Shown piece by piece: positions 17,151 through 25,689 of a stretch of DNA of 64,000 nucleotides (position 1 is the stretch's first letter; each line of letters opens with the position of its first letter). The notes under the pieces were generated by a model that did not search any database, was not told where the DNA came from, and saw only the letters and a list, made by a program, of their open reading frames with translations. The stretch is from Chitinibacter bivalviorum. Lineage in GTDB: Bacteria > Pseudomonadota > Gammaproteobacteria > Burkholderiales > Chitinibacteraceae. The position numbers and the translations under genes are program-made. The DNA lies in assembly GCF_013403565.1 (NCBI RefSeq), contig NZ_CP058627.1:3162001-3226000 (forward strand). Direction: 5' to 3'.

Positions 17151-18029
17151 TTATTTGGTCAACTTTTCCAGCGCTTCGCGGTATTTGGCGGCCGTTTTTT
17201 CGGCCACTTCTGCGGGCAGTGCTGGGGCTGGTGGGGTTTTATCCCAGCCGGTGGTTTCCAGCCAGTCGCGCACGAATTGTTTGTCGTAGCTCGGTGGGTT
17301 GGTGCCGGGTTGGTATTGATCCGCAGGCCAAAAGCGGCTGCTGTCAGGCGTTAAAGCTTCGTCCATCAGGCACAGCACGCCATTTTCATCGAGGCCAAAT
17401 TCAAATTTGGTGTCGCCGATGATAATGCCGCGGGTGGCAGCATATTCGCTGGCGGTTTTGTACAGCATGATCGCGGTGTCGCGTACTTTGGCGGCGAGTT
17501 CTGCGCCCAAAATTGCTTCGCACTGCGCGTAGCTGATGTTTTCGTCGTGATCGCCGACTGCGGCTTTAGTCGATGGTGTGAAGATGGGTTCTGGCAGTTT
17601 GTCGGCTTCTTGCAGACCGGCTGGCAATTGGATACCACACACGGTACCTTGCTGTTTGTATTCTTTCCAGCCGCTGCCCGCGATATACCCCCGCACAATC
17701 GCTTCAACCGGCACGGGTTTCAGGCGTTTGCACACCACGGCGCGGCCTTGGACTTGCGGCAAATCTTCGGCAGACACCACGTCTTCTGGCTGATCACCGG
17801 TGAAGTGGCTAGGCACCACGTCTTTCAATTTATCAAACCAGAAATTTGAAATGGCAGTGAGGATTTTGCCTTTTTCTGGAATCGGCTCGGCCAGAATCAC
17901 GTCAAAGGCTGACAGGCGATCGGTTGCGATCATCAGCATGCGGGTTTCGTCGATTTGATACAAATCGCGCACTTTGCCCGAGTAGATTTTTTTCAGGCTA
18001 GTCAGATTGGTGGTGGTCAGGCCGGTCAT
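17151..18029 (-). CDS. purC: SAICAR synthetase PurC
   Basis: A protein of 292 residues from the ATG at 18029 (TTGGAG upstream); the longer frame from 18068 lacks a family match. Motifs: [13 protein letters not shown] (ATP-binding, N-terminus), [46 protein letters not shown], and [12 protein letters not shown]. The enzyme makes SAICAR from CAIR and aspartate, step 8 of purine synthesis. The length suits the roughly 300-residue version. It is near purE and purK but separated by a GNAT gene and alkD, so probably an independent unit with its own terminator. Confidence 0.94.
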   Translation of the reverse strand: MTGLTTTNLTSLKKIYSGKVRDLYQIDETRMLMIATDRLSAFDVILAEPIPEKGKILTAISNFWFDKLKDVVPSHFTGDQPEDVVSAEDLPQVQGRAVVCKRLKPVPVEAIVRGYIAGSGWKEYKQQGTVCGIQLPAGLQEADKLPEPIFTPSTKAAVGDHDENISYAQCEAILGAELAAKVRDTAIMLYKTASEYAATRGIIIGDTKFEFGLDENGVLCLMDEALTPDSSRFWPADQYQPGTNPPSYDKQFVRDWLETTGWDKTPPAPALPAEVAEKTAAKYREALEKLTK

Positions 18030-18152
18030 AGTTGCTCCAAAAACGTGGGCGCGGCCCACTACGGACATTTAAGGCCGTATTTTGCCTGAATGTGGCGCAG
18101 CCTGCATGTCCTTACGTCTAAGATCGCGCAAGAAATCGCGGGATGGGGCGGA

Positions 18153-18641
18153 TTAAATTGTTTTGGTCAGGCGATACACTTTGAGCGCATCGCCCTTGTG
18201 GTCGATTCGCGTTTCCCAGCCTTCATTGCGAAAACCGATATTGTGATAAAAATCGTAGGCGCTTTGGTTATTGGCAAAGCAAATGGTGGCCATTTCAATC
18301 GCTTGATGGCGGTCTTGCGCAATGGTACTTAAAGCGCACACCAGATAACGTGCAACGCCCATGCGGCGCGCGCGCGGGTGGACGACCAAATGCCCAATCC
18401 ATGCGCGACCATTGTGCTTGGTGTTATATAGGCTGGCAAAGCCCAGCACCCGGTCTTCATCGCAGACGACAAAACCGTCCTCATGCCCCGCCAAGTGCTC
18501 TAATAATTGCAACGGTTCGGCCGGCCAGCTGGCGCGCGGAAACAAATAGCGCAGCTCGGTTGGCGTTTGCGGCCAGCTCACAATGGCGCTGAGGTCATCG
18601 AGCGTGGCGCGACGTAGGCGATAGCGGGTCAGTAAGGCCAT
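18153..18641 (-). CDS. GNAT family N-acetyltransferase
   Basis: A protein of 162 residues with the GNAT fold: an N-terminal YRLRRATLDDLSAIVSW strand-helix, RVLGFASLYNTKHNGRAWIGHLVVHPRARRMGVARYLV (motif A, with the acetyl-CoA-binding RRxGxA loop at about residues 90-96), and a C-terminal NQSAYDFYHNIGFRNEGWE (motif B). It should transfer an acetyl group from acetyl-CoA to an amine on an unknown substrate. It is monocistronic, between purC and alkD. Confidence 0.85.
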   Translation of the reverse strand: MALLTRYRLRRATLDDLSAIVSWPQTPTELRYLFPRASWPAEPLQLLEHLAGHEDGFVVCDEDRVLGFASLYNTKHNGRAWIGHLVVHPRARRMGVARYLVCALSTIAQDRHQAIEMATICFANNQSAYDFYHNIGFRNEGWETRIDHKGDALKVYRLTKTI

Positions 18642-18720
18642 GTTGATCGCGACATAAGTAGACAGATGAATATCTTATCCGAAACTATGTCAGCTTTGTG
18701 AAATTCGCGGCGTTTTGGCA

Positions 18721-18738
18721 GGGTTTTGCGGAAAACCC
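18721..18738. terminator. hairpin after alkD
   Basis: GGGTTTTGCGGAAAACCC has 7-bp arms and lies just after the leftward alkD gene. No T-tract follows, so its role as a terminator is uncertain. Confidence 0.35.
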
Positions 18739-18755
18739 CTATATATCACCAATCG

Positions 18756-19463
18756 CTAATTTGCTAAGTGTTTCAGTGCTTCACGCTGTGATAAGGCCGA
18801 TAATTGCGCACGATGCTGCGTAACAAAATCCGCCACCGCCGCGGGCTCGACCCGTGCATATTGGCGCAGCGCCCAGCCAATGGCTTTGCGAATAAAGAAA
18901 TCCGTCTCGGCGGCATTGGCAAGGCAGGCGTGAAATAGGCGCGCCTGATCGGTGTCGGTTTTCCAGCCCAATTGATACAAAATCGCGGTGCGACGCAGCC
19001 AGAGATTGGGGTGGCTGACCAATTCATCCATCCGCGTCACGAGGGTGCGGTCGGTTTGGACGAGCTGGCCGACGACTTTGCTCGCCAATAGATCGACCGT
19101 ATTCCACCAACTGTGCGTTGTGATTAGTGCTTCCAAGGCGGGTAAATGCTCGGCGCTGAGTTTGCTTTGGCAGCGCACCAGCAAGTCAAGCGCACTGTAG
19201 TGATATTCGCGCTCGGCTAGTTGATACAGCGCGTGTGCGAGCGCCAATATCTCGTCCGCGCTACTGTCTTGTTTGATTTTGAACTCAAACGACGCGAGCA
19301 ATTTCCTGCGGGTAGGGGTGGGTATGCCCATGAAGATAAATTGATTCTTCATGTACGCAGCCATACCTATGGCGCGTATCGGGTCGGCAGCGCTAGCCAG
19401 CGTGTTTTGATAAGTACCCAGCCAGCGCGCGACGAAACGACTTAAGCAAAATTGATCTTGCAT
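18756..19463 (-). CDS. alkD: AlkD-like DNA alkylation repair protein
   Basis: A protein of 235 residues from the ATG at 19463; the frame extends to 19628 without family support. It is an all-helical HEAT-like repeat protein: MKNQFIFMGIPTPTRRKL, REYHYSALDLLVRC, THSWWNTVDLLASKVVG (the Trp/Asp region used in catalysis), NLWLRRTAILYQLGWK, and FFIRKAIGWALRQYARVEP. AlkD excises positively charged bases such as 3-methyladenine or 7-methylguanine without flipping them. It follows purK by 55 bp in the same direction and may share its transcript. Confidence 0.87.
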   Translation of the reverse strand: MQDQFCLSRFVARWLGTYQNTLASAADPIRAIGMAAYMKNQFIFMGIPTPTRRKLLASFEFKIKQDSSADEILALAHALYQLAEREYHYSALDLLVRCQSKLSAEHLPALEALITTHSWWNTVDLLASKVVGQLVQTDRTLVTRMDELVSHPNLWLRRTAILYQLGWKTDTDQARLFHACLANAAETDFFIRKAIGWALRQYARVEPAAVADFVTQHRAQLSALSQREALKHLAN

Positions 19464-19518
19464 TGTGGTTTCGCCTCGCTGTGCGGATGGTGCGCGGGGG
19501 ACTTGTTCGTTGTCGGGC

Positions 19519-20667
19519 TTACAAGGTTTCTTTGATCGCGTTGGCTTGCTCAAGTGCATCTTGTGCGCTGTCGGCCAATACATTGAAGTGACCCATCTTG
19601 CGACCCGGACGCGCGAGCTTTTTACCATATAGGTGCAGCTTGGTATTCGGCGCCGTCATCAGGATTTCCCAACGCGGCTCTGCGCCATCTTCGCCCCACA
19701 CATCGCCGAGCAAATTCACCATGACGGCGGGTTTGAGCAAATCGGGCTTGCCGGGATACAGGCCGCACATGGCGCGAACTTGCTGCTCAAACTGGCTGGT
19801 CAGCGTCGCGTCGAGTGTGTAATGGCCCGAGTTATGCGGGCGTGGCGCCATTTCATTGATGACAAGTTGTTCGTCTTCCAATACGAAAAACTCCACCGCC
19901 ATCACGCCAACGTAATCGAGCTTTTCGGCCAATTGCATCGCCATCGCGCGAGCGCGATCCGACACTGCCGCCGAAACACGGGCAGGCACAATCGACACAT
20001 CCAGAATGCCATTGACGTGTTCGTTTTCGGCCACCGGAAAGCTCACAACTTCGTTGGCGCGGGTGCGCGTCACAATCACCGAGACTTCAGCGACCAGCGG
20101 CATCATTTTTTCCAGCACACAGGGCTGATGTTTCATTTCCGCGTGGGCAAAACGCGCTTCTTCGGCGGTTTTAACGCGCACTTGGCCTTTGCCGTCGTAG
20201 CCCAAACGTGCGGTTTTCAAAATGCCGGGCAGGTAGGGCGATAAATCACCTTCCAAGCTAGCTGCATTTTTTACCGCAATAAAGGGGGCGACATCCAAAC
20301 CCGCGTCGCGGATAAAGGTTTTTTCTGCAATACGGTCTTGCGCAATGGCGACGCAATCGCCGCTGGGCGAAACCGGAATGCCTTGCGCGGCAAGCCAGCG
20401 CATTGAGTCGGCATTCACATTTTCAAATTCGGTGGTGATGGCCGCGCAATGCTCGGCCATGTATTGCAGCGCTTCAGGATCGGTAAACGATTTGCACAAA
20501 TGCTCATCGGCAAAGTCCGCCGCAGGCGCGTGGCTGTCCGGGTCGAGTACGGTCACGCGATAGCCCATGTTTTTGGCTGCCGAAGCAAACATGCGACCCA
20601 ACTGGCCGCCGCCCAGAATGCCCAGCATCGCGGGTGGCAAGATCGGTTTTGTCGTGTTATTGCTCAT
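19519..20667 (-). CDS. purK: N5-carboxyaminoimidazole ribonucleotide synthase PurK
   Basis: An ATP-grasp enzyme of 382 residues. The start at 20667 has AAGGAAG upstream. Motifs: LGILGGGQLGRMFASAAK (N-terminal nucleotide loop), YRVTVLDPDSHAPA, the ATP-grasp stretch LKTARLGYDGKGQVRV, and NEMAPRPHNSGHYTLDA with the metal-binding Glu and Asn. It carboxylates AIR to N5-CAIR with ATP and bicarbonate; PurE then converts this to CAIR. The start codon lies 11 bp inside the small membrane protein gene, which in turn overlaps purE, so the three are a tight operon. Confidence 0.94.
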   Translation of the reverse strand: MSNNTTKPILPPAMLGILGGGQLGRMFASAAKNMGYRVTVLDPDSHAPAADFADEHLCKSFTDPEALQYMAEHCAAITTEFENVNADSMRWLAAQGIPVSPSGDCVAIAQDRIAEKTFIRDAGLDVAPFIAVKNAASLEGDLSPYLPGILKTARLGYDGKGQVRVKTAEEARFAHAEMKHQPCVLEKMMPLVAEVSVIVTRTRANEVVSFPVAENEHVNGILDVSIVPARVSAAVSDRARAMAMQLAEKLDYVGVMAVEFFVLEDEQLVINEMAPRPHNSGHYTLDATLTSQFEQQVRAMCGLYPGKPDLLKPAVMVNLLGDVWGEDGAEPRWEILMTAPNTKLHLYGKKLARPGRKMGHFNVLADSAQDALEQANAIKETL

Positions 20668-20926
20668 CGTTTTCTTCCTTAAGATACTGTCTTGCTTTAA
20701 ATGCCTGATGGCGCGCGTAGCCCCATTGCCCAAAGCCGTATATGCCGCCAGCGATCATCGCCATTGGATTTGCTGCCAATACCCCATTTATAAATGGAGT
20801 TTGCTCGCTGTAGTGCCACATGGCCGCCAGTAGCAGCGAGCAGGTGAGCCCCCAAAATAAACAGCCCTTGACCAGTATAAAGTACCAGCAAGGGCGGAGT
20901 GTTTGGTCTGGCGCAAACGAGCTCAT
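20657..20926 (-). CDS. small two-helix membrane protein between purE and purK
   Basis: A protein of 89 residues. Two hydrophobic segments (about 13-36 and 50-70) are followed by a basic then acidic tail ([19 protein letters not shown]). It overlaps purE by 4 bp (ATGA) and purK by 11 bp, so it is translated as part of the operon. No family was recognised; there is no obvious link to purine synthesis. The preserved frame with overlaps on both sides argues that it is a real gene. Confidence 0.7.
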   Translation of the reverse strand: MSSFAPDQTLRPCWYFILVKGCLFWGLTCSLLLAAMWHYSEQTPFINGVLAANPMAMIAGGIYGFGQWGYARHQAFKARQYLKEENDEQ

Positions 20927-21411
20927 TCTACTTCGGGTAATTCCATGTCGAGCACGGTTTGTTTTTGCGTTTCGCGGAAGTCATTCAATTGCTTGGCCAG
21001 CTCAGGCTTACCGCCCGCGAGCATCGCCACGGCAAATAAACCCGCGTTGGCCGCGCCGGCTTCACCAATTGCGAAAGTCGCAACGGGAATGCCTTTGGGC
21101 ATTTGTACAATCGACAGCAGCGAATCTTCACCGCGCAGATATTTTGATGGTACGGGTACGCCCAGTACGGGAACGGTCGTTTTCGCCGCCAACATGCCTG
21201 GCAAATGCGCCGCGCCACCTGCGCCCGCAATAATGCAGGTCAGGCCACGTTCGGCCGCGGTTTCGGCGTATTGAAATAAAAGATCGGGCGTGCGGTGTGC
21301 AGAAACCACTTTGCATTCAAACTCGACGCCAAAGGCTTTAAGCTGCTTGGCCGCGTGTTGCATCACATCCCAATCGCTGTTGCTACCCATTACTACGCCG
21401 ACTTGAATCAT
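20923..21411 (-). CDS. purE: N5-CAIR mutase PurE
   Basis: A protein of 162 residues from the ATG at 21411, with GGAG upstream. It has the class I PurE features [14 protein letters not shown] (phosphate-binding SNSDW), [32 protein letters not shown], and [42 protein letters not shown]. It interconverts N5-CAIR and CAIR as an octamer. It is first gene of the operon with the small membrane protein and purK. Confidence 0.95.
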   Translation of the reverse strand: MIQVGVVMGSNSDWDVMQHAAKQLKAFGVEFECKVVSAHRTPDLLFQYAETAAERGLTCIIAGAGGAAHLPGMLAAKTTVPVLGVPVPSKYLRGEDSLLSIVQMPKGIPVATFAIGEAGAANAGLFAVAMLAGGKPELAKQLNDFRETQKQTVLDMELPEVE

Positions 21412-21519
21412 CGCCGTCAACTCCAAACGCAAAAGCGGCTAATTTTACCGAAAAAACAAGCAACTCCGATAGGGGTTTGGATAAAAGGTGGCTTAAAGGT
21501 AAGTGATATTCCTGATCTA

Positions 21520-21556
21520 TATTAGTATTGACTAATAATCCACCTTGGTGCATTAT
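21520..21556 (+). promoter_or_regulatory. sigma70-type promoter with overlapping palindrome
   Basis: TTGACT (21528-21533), an exact 17-base spacer and CATTAT (21551-21556) form a good promoter reading rightward. The palindrome TATTAGTATTGACTAATA (21520-21537, 7-bp arms) covers the -35 box, as an operator would. No ORF follows before the terminator at 21632, suggesting an untranslated RNA. Confidence 0.55.
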
Positions 21557-21562
21557 CAATCC

Positions 21563-21664
21563 ATACGCATAGCTCGTTTGTTTTGCTTGCTTTGTTGTAG
21601 TGTTTCATTTCCATCCTATGTCTTTATTGAGCGCCACAATCGATCGATTGTGGCGTTTTTTTTT
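21563..21664 (+). ncRNA. candidate small RNA of about 100 nt
   Basis: The segment runs from the expected start of the promoter at 21528-21556 to a strong intrinsic terminator on the same strand. It contains no plausible start codon with a ribosome-binding site and is U/G-rich (repeated TTTG/TTGC words) before the terminator stem. The genes on the left read away from it (purE), so the terminator has no other obvious client. Inference only; expression is untested and no RNA family was recognised. Confidence 0.45.
21632..21664 (+). terminator. strong orphan intrinsic terminator
   Basis: CGCCACAATC and GATTGTGGCG form a perfect stem around GATC, followed by nine T. No T-tract exists on the other strand, so it acts rightward, although no protein gene ends rightward upstream. 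Confidence 0.88.
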
Positions 21665-21750
21665 GCCTGAATTCCTGTTGCCGCTTGGGTTTGTCGGATT
21701 ATTGCTGCTAGATTGAAAGCTCAGTCTTAGACTTTTGCTTGGGTTCAATA

Positions 21751-22548
21751 ATGCTTGGTCGCAGCATCTTGCCACTTGGAATGATCGGCTTAGTTTTTTC
21801 CGCGTATTGCGCTGGCGCTGAGTTTGATTGCGGGAATCGTCCGATTAAATTGGCTTTTTATGAGTTTGGGCTGCTGTACGAGCAAGGCAAAGGCATCGAC
21901 AAGGATTTAATCGAAGAGTTGGCGAAACGAACCCATTGTCGTTTTGAGACTCAGCTGATGCCACGAGCGCGGATCTGGAGTGATTTGGCCAGCGGCGCTT
22001 TGGATATGAGTGTCTCGGGTATTGAGACGCCAGAGCGCAATCAATTTGCTTGGTTTGCACCGTATTTATCGATTAAAAACTATGCCTTGGTTGATACCAA
22101 TTTGGCGAAGTCGGTTAATTCCCCTGCCGCATTTCTGGCCAGTAAAGAGGCTCAATTTGGCGTTGTGCGATCTTTTAAACATGGCGCAGAGCAAGACGCT
22201 TTTTTAGGGCAAATGCGCGCAATGCAAAGAGTGCAAGATAGCCCCGATGTTGATGCGCTATATAACAAACTGAAAGAGCATCGCGTTTCCGGTATTTTTT
22301 CGCAGCCGGTGGTGTTTCGGCGCAATCTCGGTAAATTTGGCTTAGAAAAGTATGTCGCAATTCAAGACTGGACGCCCAACGAGAAGGGCTTGCCGCATGG
22401 TTTGATTCTGGCGAAGTCGGCCTTTACTGAGGAGCAGGCTAATGCGTGGCGCGCGCAAATTAACGCACTTAAAGCGGATGGAACTTTGAAGAAAATCTAT
22501 CTTCGTTATTTACCTGAGTCTGAAGTGACTCAACTTCTGGATTTCTAG
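21751..22548 (+). CDS. periplasmic solute-binding protein paired with a sensor kinase
   Basis: A protein of 265 residues from the ATG at 21751, with a signal peptide (cleavage near AYCAGA). It has an SBP_bac_3-like fold: CGNRPIKLAFYEFGLLYEQGKGIDKDLIEELAKRT, QLMPRARIWSDLASGALDMSVSGIETPERNQ, FGVVRSFKHGAE, and a C-terminal NALKADGTLKKIYLRYL helix. Only 4 bases separate it from a hybrid sensor kinase gene, and no permease is nearby. I infer that it presents a small ligand (perhaps an amino acid) to the kinase, or is a soluble sensor co-expressed with it. Confidence 0.78.
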   Translation: MLGRSILPLGMIGLVFSAYCAGAEFDCGNRPIKLAFYEFGLLYEQGKGIDKDLIEELAKRTHCRFETQLMPRARIWSDLASGALDMSVSGIETPERNQFAWFAPYLSIKNYALVDTNLAKSVNSPAAFLASKEAQFGVVRSFKHGAEQDAFLGQMRAMQRVQDSPDVDALYNKLKEHRVSGIFSQPVVFRRNLGKFGLEKYVAIQDWTPNEKGLPHGLILAKSAFTEEQANAWRAQINALKADGTLKKIYLRYLPESEVTQLLDF

Positions 22549-22552
22549 CCCA

Positions 22553-25234
22553 ATGCTCAATTTTGGGTCACTTTCAAAATACCTGCTGCTCAAAGTGGTG
22601 ATGTATAGCTTAATGCTCTCGCTCGTCACGAGTTTGGTTAACGGTTGGATTACTTATCAAGACGCATTGGCACGCCAGCAAGCGCAGGTTGATTCCGTGC
22701 TCGCGGCTTATCGCTCGACACTGACCAAAGCCATTTGGGAGGTTGATTTTGAAGCCGCCAAACAGCAAATGCAGGGCTTGGAGCGGTTCTCGGCGATTTT
22801 ATCCGCCAAAATTATCAGTAATGGCGCGCCAATCAGCTATCAAAAAGCGGGTGCTGATTTGATGCAAGAGTCGCCATTGTTGAGCTTCCCGCTGCTAGCG
22901 AATGATGGCTCACGCGAATTGGCCAAATGGGAAATCCGCTTAGATGAAAACGCGCTGCAGCACGATGTCATCCGTCAGGCAACACGGTTTGCCTTGATTA
23001 TGAGCGCTGAATTATTGCTGATCGCAATTTTTCTTTTTTTGCTGTTACGCCGGATTATTTCAATGCCCATTCAGGCTTTATCCGCGCATGTCAGCTCGAT
23101 GAATGAAGCTCGGCTCGGTATTGCAGCCCCTCTGCCCAGTGAGAAACATCATCACGAGATTCATGATTTAGCTTATGGCATTAGCAAACTGCAATCGGAA
23201 TTGCTCACACAATTTACGCTGCGGGATCAGGCCGCTTTGGAATTGGCCGAGCACAGAGACCAGCTCAATCAATTGCTGGTGCAGCAAGAGCATCAGCTCG
23301 ATATCTTGCTCAACAATATGGCCGATGGTGGTGCGGTACTCACTGGCGGCGGGCGAATTATGTTCGCCAATCCTGCCTTGGCGCGATTAATGGGCAATGA
23401 CAATGCTCGGCATATGATAGGGAGCTGGCCTTTGCAGTGGCTAAGTCGCCCAAGCTGGCCATCGATTGCCGAGCGCCTTTTATCGCATGACTCCTTACTC
23501 GGCGAGTCGTTGCTTCTCAATCGGATCGATGCGCAAAGCTTACCGGTAGAGGCGAGCTTTTCTGTGCTCGAGCGCAATGAGCAGGGCGAGCCAATACGGG
23601 TGCAAGTGATGGTTCGTGATCTAACTGCACGCATTGAAACCGAGCGTGTGCTGGTCGAGGCCAAAGAGACTGCGCTGCAAGCCAGTCAGGCCAAATCGGC
23701 ATTTCTGGCCAATATGAGTCATGAGATTCGCACGCCGCTCAATGCCGTACTGGGCTTTACGAGTTTATTAACCGATACCAAGCTCGACTCGCATCAACAA
23801 CAATATATTCATAGCATTCATGAGGCGGGTACGGCGCTGCTGACCTTGCTGAATGATATTTTGGATTTTTCCAAAATCGAAGCTGGGCAATTAAAACTAG
23901 AACATATTGAATTTGATCTACGCAGCTTATTGGAAGACACGCAGGACATTATCGCCAGCCAAGCGCAGCGCAAAGGGTTGGAGCTAATTTGCGTGATTGA
24001 TGCATCTGTTCCGTCTGGTCTACTGGGCGACCCAAGTCGTTTGCGGCAGATTGTGCTTAATCTGCTGAATAATGCGGTGAAATTTACGCCGCAGGGCGAG
24101 ATTATTACGCGTGCGCGCGTGGTTGCTTTTGACGAGGAAGAGGTAAGGGTCCGAATTGAAGTCAAAGATAATGGCATTGGCATTGCACCGGAAATCCAGA
24201 AACAGCTCTTTCGGCCATTCCAGCAGGCCGATGTTTCGACGACTCGACGATTCGGTGGTACGGGTCTGGGCTTATCGATTTGCCGCCGCCTTGCTAGCGC
24301 GATGGACGGTGAAATTGGTGTTCATAGTCAGGTGGGCGAGGGCGCATTGTTTTGGTTTGAGGTGCAATTAGGTCGCAGTAAACTGGCGCCACGCCCAATC
24401 ATTAATACCGCCTTAGCGGGTAAGACGGTGATGCTAATGTCACCTTCAGCGGGGAATCGGCAAAAGCTGCACGATGATTTGCGACTGATCGGTTGTCAAA
24501 CCGTGCTGCTTGAAAACGAAACCGCTTTAATGGCTAATTTGCTCGCGCATGAGCATCATGCGGACGTTGTCCTGATTGATTTGCCCTTGGCCGCTGAAAT
24601 TGCCATTGATCTGCCAAGCCGGATTCATGCGATTGAGACTTACCAACGTACGCCAATTTTGCTTTCGGTCACGCAAGGCGCAGTGGGGCAGGGGGCGATG
24701 GCAGAAAAAGCGGGCTATGCCGCGTATTTGACTAAGCCGATTCACTTTGACGCTTTGCAAAAATGTTTAGCCGAGGTGCTGCGCCCAGTCGATCAAGCCG
24801 AGCCACAGCCTATGCTAACCTTGCATCGCATCGCCGAAATTGACGCGACGCTGCGCAATGCTGTGCTTTTGGTCGAAGATAATCCAATGAATCAGAAAAT
24901 AGGTGTGCTACTACTTGAAAAGCTCGGCTGTCGCGTTGATGTGGCCAATAATGGCTTGGAGGCCATTGAGGCGGTCAAAACACATTATTACGATTTGGTC
25001 TTGATGGATTGTCAGATGCCAGAGCTCGATGGTTATGACGCGACCGAGCACATTCGGCAATTACCGATTGAGATGGCTCGCGTGCCGATTGTGGCCTTAA
25101 CCGCCAATGCATTTGCCGAAGATCGCGATCGTTGCCTCGCCGCCGGCATGGATGATTTTATGAGTAAGCCCGTTCAGCTCAATATGCTTGAGGCCATTTT
25201 GCACAAGTGGGTTAGCCCCGAAAAACCACACTAA
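22553..25234 (+). CDS. hybrid histidine kinase with two receiver domains
   Basis: A protein of 893 residues. Two membrane helices (about 13-32 and 145-167) enclose a periplasmic sensor of about 110 residues. A HAMP linker, a PAS domain (about 240-355), HisKA (MSHEIRTPLNAVLGF, phospho-His about 388) and HATPase (N box LNLLNNAVKF, G boxes DNGIGIAP and GGTGLGLSI) follow. The first receiver (about 618-735) lacks the usual acidic pair near its start and is probably regulatory; the second (about 765-885) has VEDNPMNQ and the phospho-Asp in LVLMDCQMPELDG. No output response regulator is adjacent, so the phosphate must pass elsewhere. The stop overlaps that of the convergent fimbrial gene (CTAA). Confidence 0.88.
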   Translation: MLNFGSLSKYLLLKVVMYSLMLSLVTSLVNGWITYQDALARQQAQVDSVLAAYRSTLTKAIWEVDFEAAKQQMQGLERFSAILSAKIISNGAPISYQKAGADLMQESPLLSFPLLANDGSRELAKWEIRLDENALQHDVIRQATRFALIMSAELLLIAIFLFLLLRRIISMPIQALSAHVSSMNEARLGIAAPLPSEKHHHEIHDLAYGISKLQSELLTQFTLRDQAALELAEHRDQLNQLLVQQEHQLDILLNNMADGGAVLTGGGRIMFANPALARLMGNDNARHMIGSWPLQWLSRPSWPSIAERLLSHDSLLGESLLLNRIDAQSLPVEASFSVLERNEQGEPIRVQVMVRDLTARIETERVLVEAKETALQASQAKSAFLANMSHEIRTPLNAVLGFTSLLTDTKLDSHQQQYIHSIHEAGTALLTLLNDILDFSKIEAGQLKLEHIEFDLRSLLEDTQDIIASQAQRKGLELICVIDASVPSGLLGDPSRLRQIVLNLLNNAVKFTPQGEIITRARVVAFDEEEVRVRIEVKDNGIGIAPEIQKQLFRPFQQADVSTTRRFGGTGLGLSICRRLASAMDGEIGVHSQVGEGALFWFEVQLGRSKLAPRPIINTALAGKTVMLMSPSAGNRQKLHDDLRLIGCQTVLLENETALMANLLAHEHHADVVLIDLPLAAEIAIDLPSRIHAIETYQRTPILLSVTQGAVGQGAMAEKAGYAAYLTKPIHFDALQKCLAEVLRPVDQAEPQPMLTLHRIAEIDATLRNAVLLVEDNPMNQKIGVLLLEKLGCRVDVANNGLEAIEAVKTHYYDLVLMDCQMPELDGYDATEHIRQLPIEMARVPIVALTANAFAEDRDRCLAAGMDDFMSKPVQLNMLEAILHKWVSPEKPH

Positions 25235-25689
25235 GGCGTTACAGTCAAAGTGATGTAATCACGGTAAGTGCCAGGTGAGGCACTGGTTTGATTGCCGTAA
25301 ATCTTGGTCCAGAAATTGACTCGCGCTTGTCCGCCTGCATTGGCAATGCTTGCCGTTGCGGCATTGGGGTCTGCAGTGCCAAAAATCCGCGTGCAGTTTG
25401 AATCTAAAAATAACTGATAATTGAGCACGTCGGCGTTACTGTCATTGCGCATGCTGCGAGATGCTTCCGACCCTGTGAAAAAGGAAGGGCCTGCAGTGAC
25501 CTTTGCTTGTGTAGCGGCGCTACAGGTCACAAATAAAGAAAACTGCCGGACAATATCGGCTACAGTTGATTGCGGGTCATAAAGGCCAAGATCGCCATCT
25601 GGTAGCGAACTAATACTGCAGCTTGCGGCTAAGGCCGGTGGGGCAAGAAAAATCGCAAATAGCGCGAATGTGCAGCCTAATTTTTTCAC
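25231..25689 (-). CDS. spore coat U-like pilin, probable Csu tip subunit
   Basis: A protein of 152 residues that starts with GTG at 25689; GGAGGG lies upstream, and the start overlaps the usher stop by 4 bp. It has a signal peptide (KKLGCTFALFAIFLAPPALA). The mature part is a spore-coat-U (SCPU) domain: SCSISSLPDGDLGLYDPQ, CSAATQAKVTAGPS, LNYQLFLDSNCTRIFG, and the conserved C-terminal YRDYITLTVTP. As the last gene after the usher, it fits the two-domain or tip adhesin position (CsuE), but at this length it has only one SCPU domain, so it lacks the usual second domain. Confidence 0.82.
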   Translation of the reverse strand: MKKLGCTFALFAIFLAPPALAASCSISSLPDGDLGLYDPQSTVADIVRQFSLFVTCSAATQAKVTAGPSFFTGSEASRSMRNDSNADVLNYQLFLDSNCTRIFGTADPNAATASIANAGGQARVNFWTKIYGNQTSASPGTYRDYITLTVTP

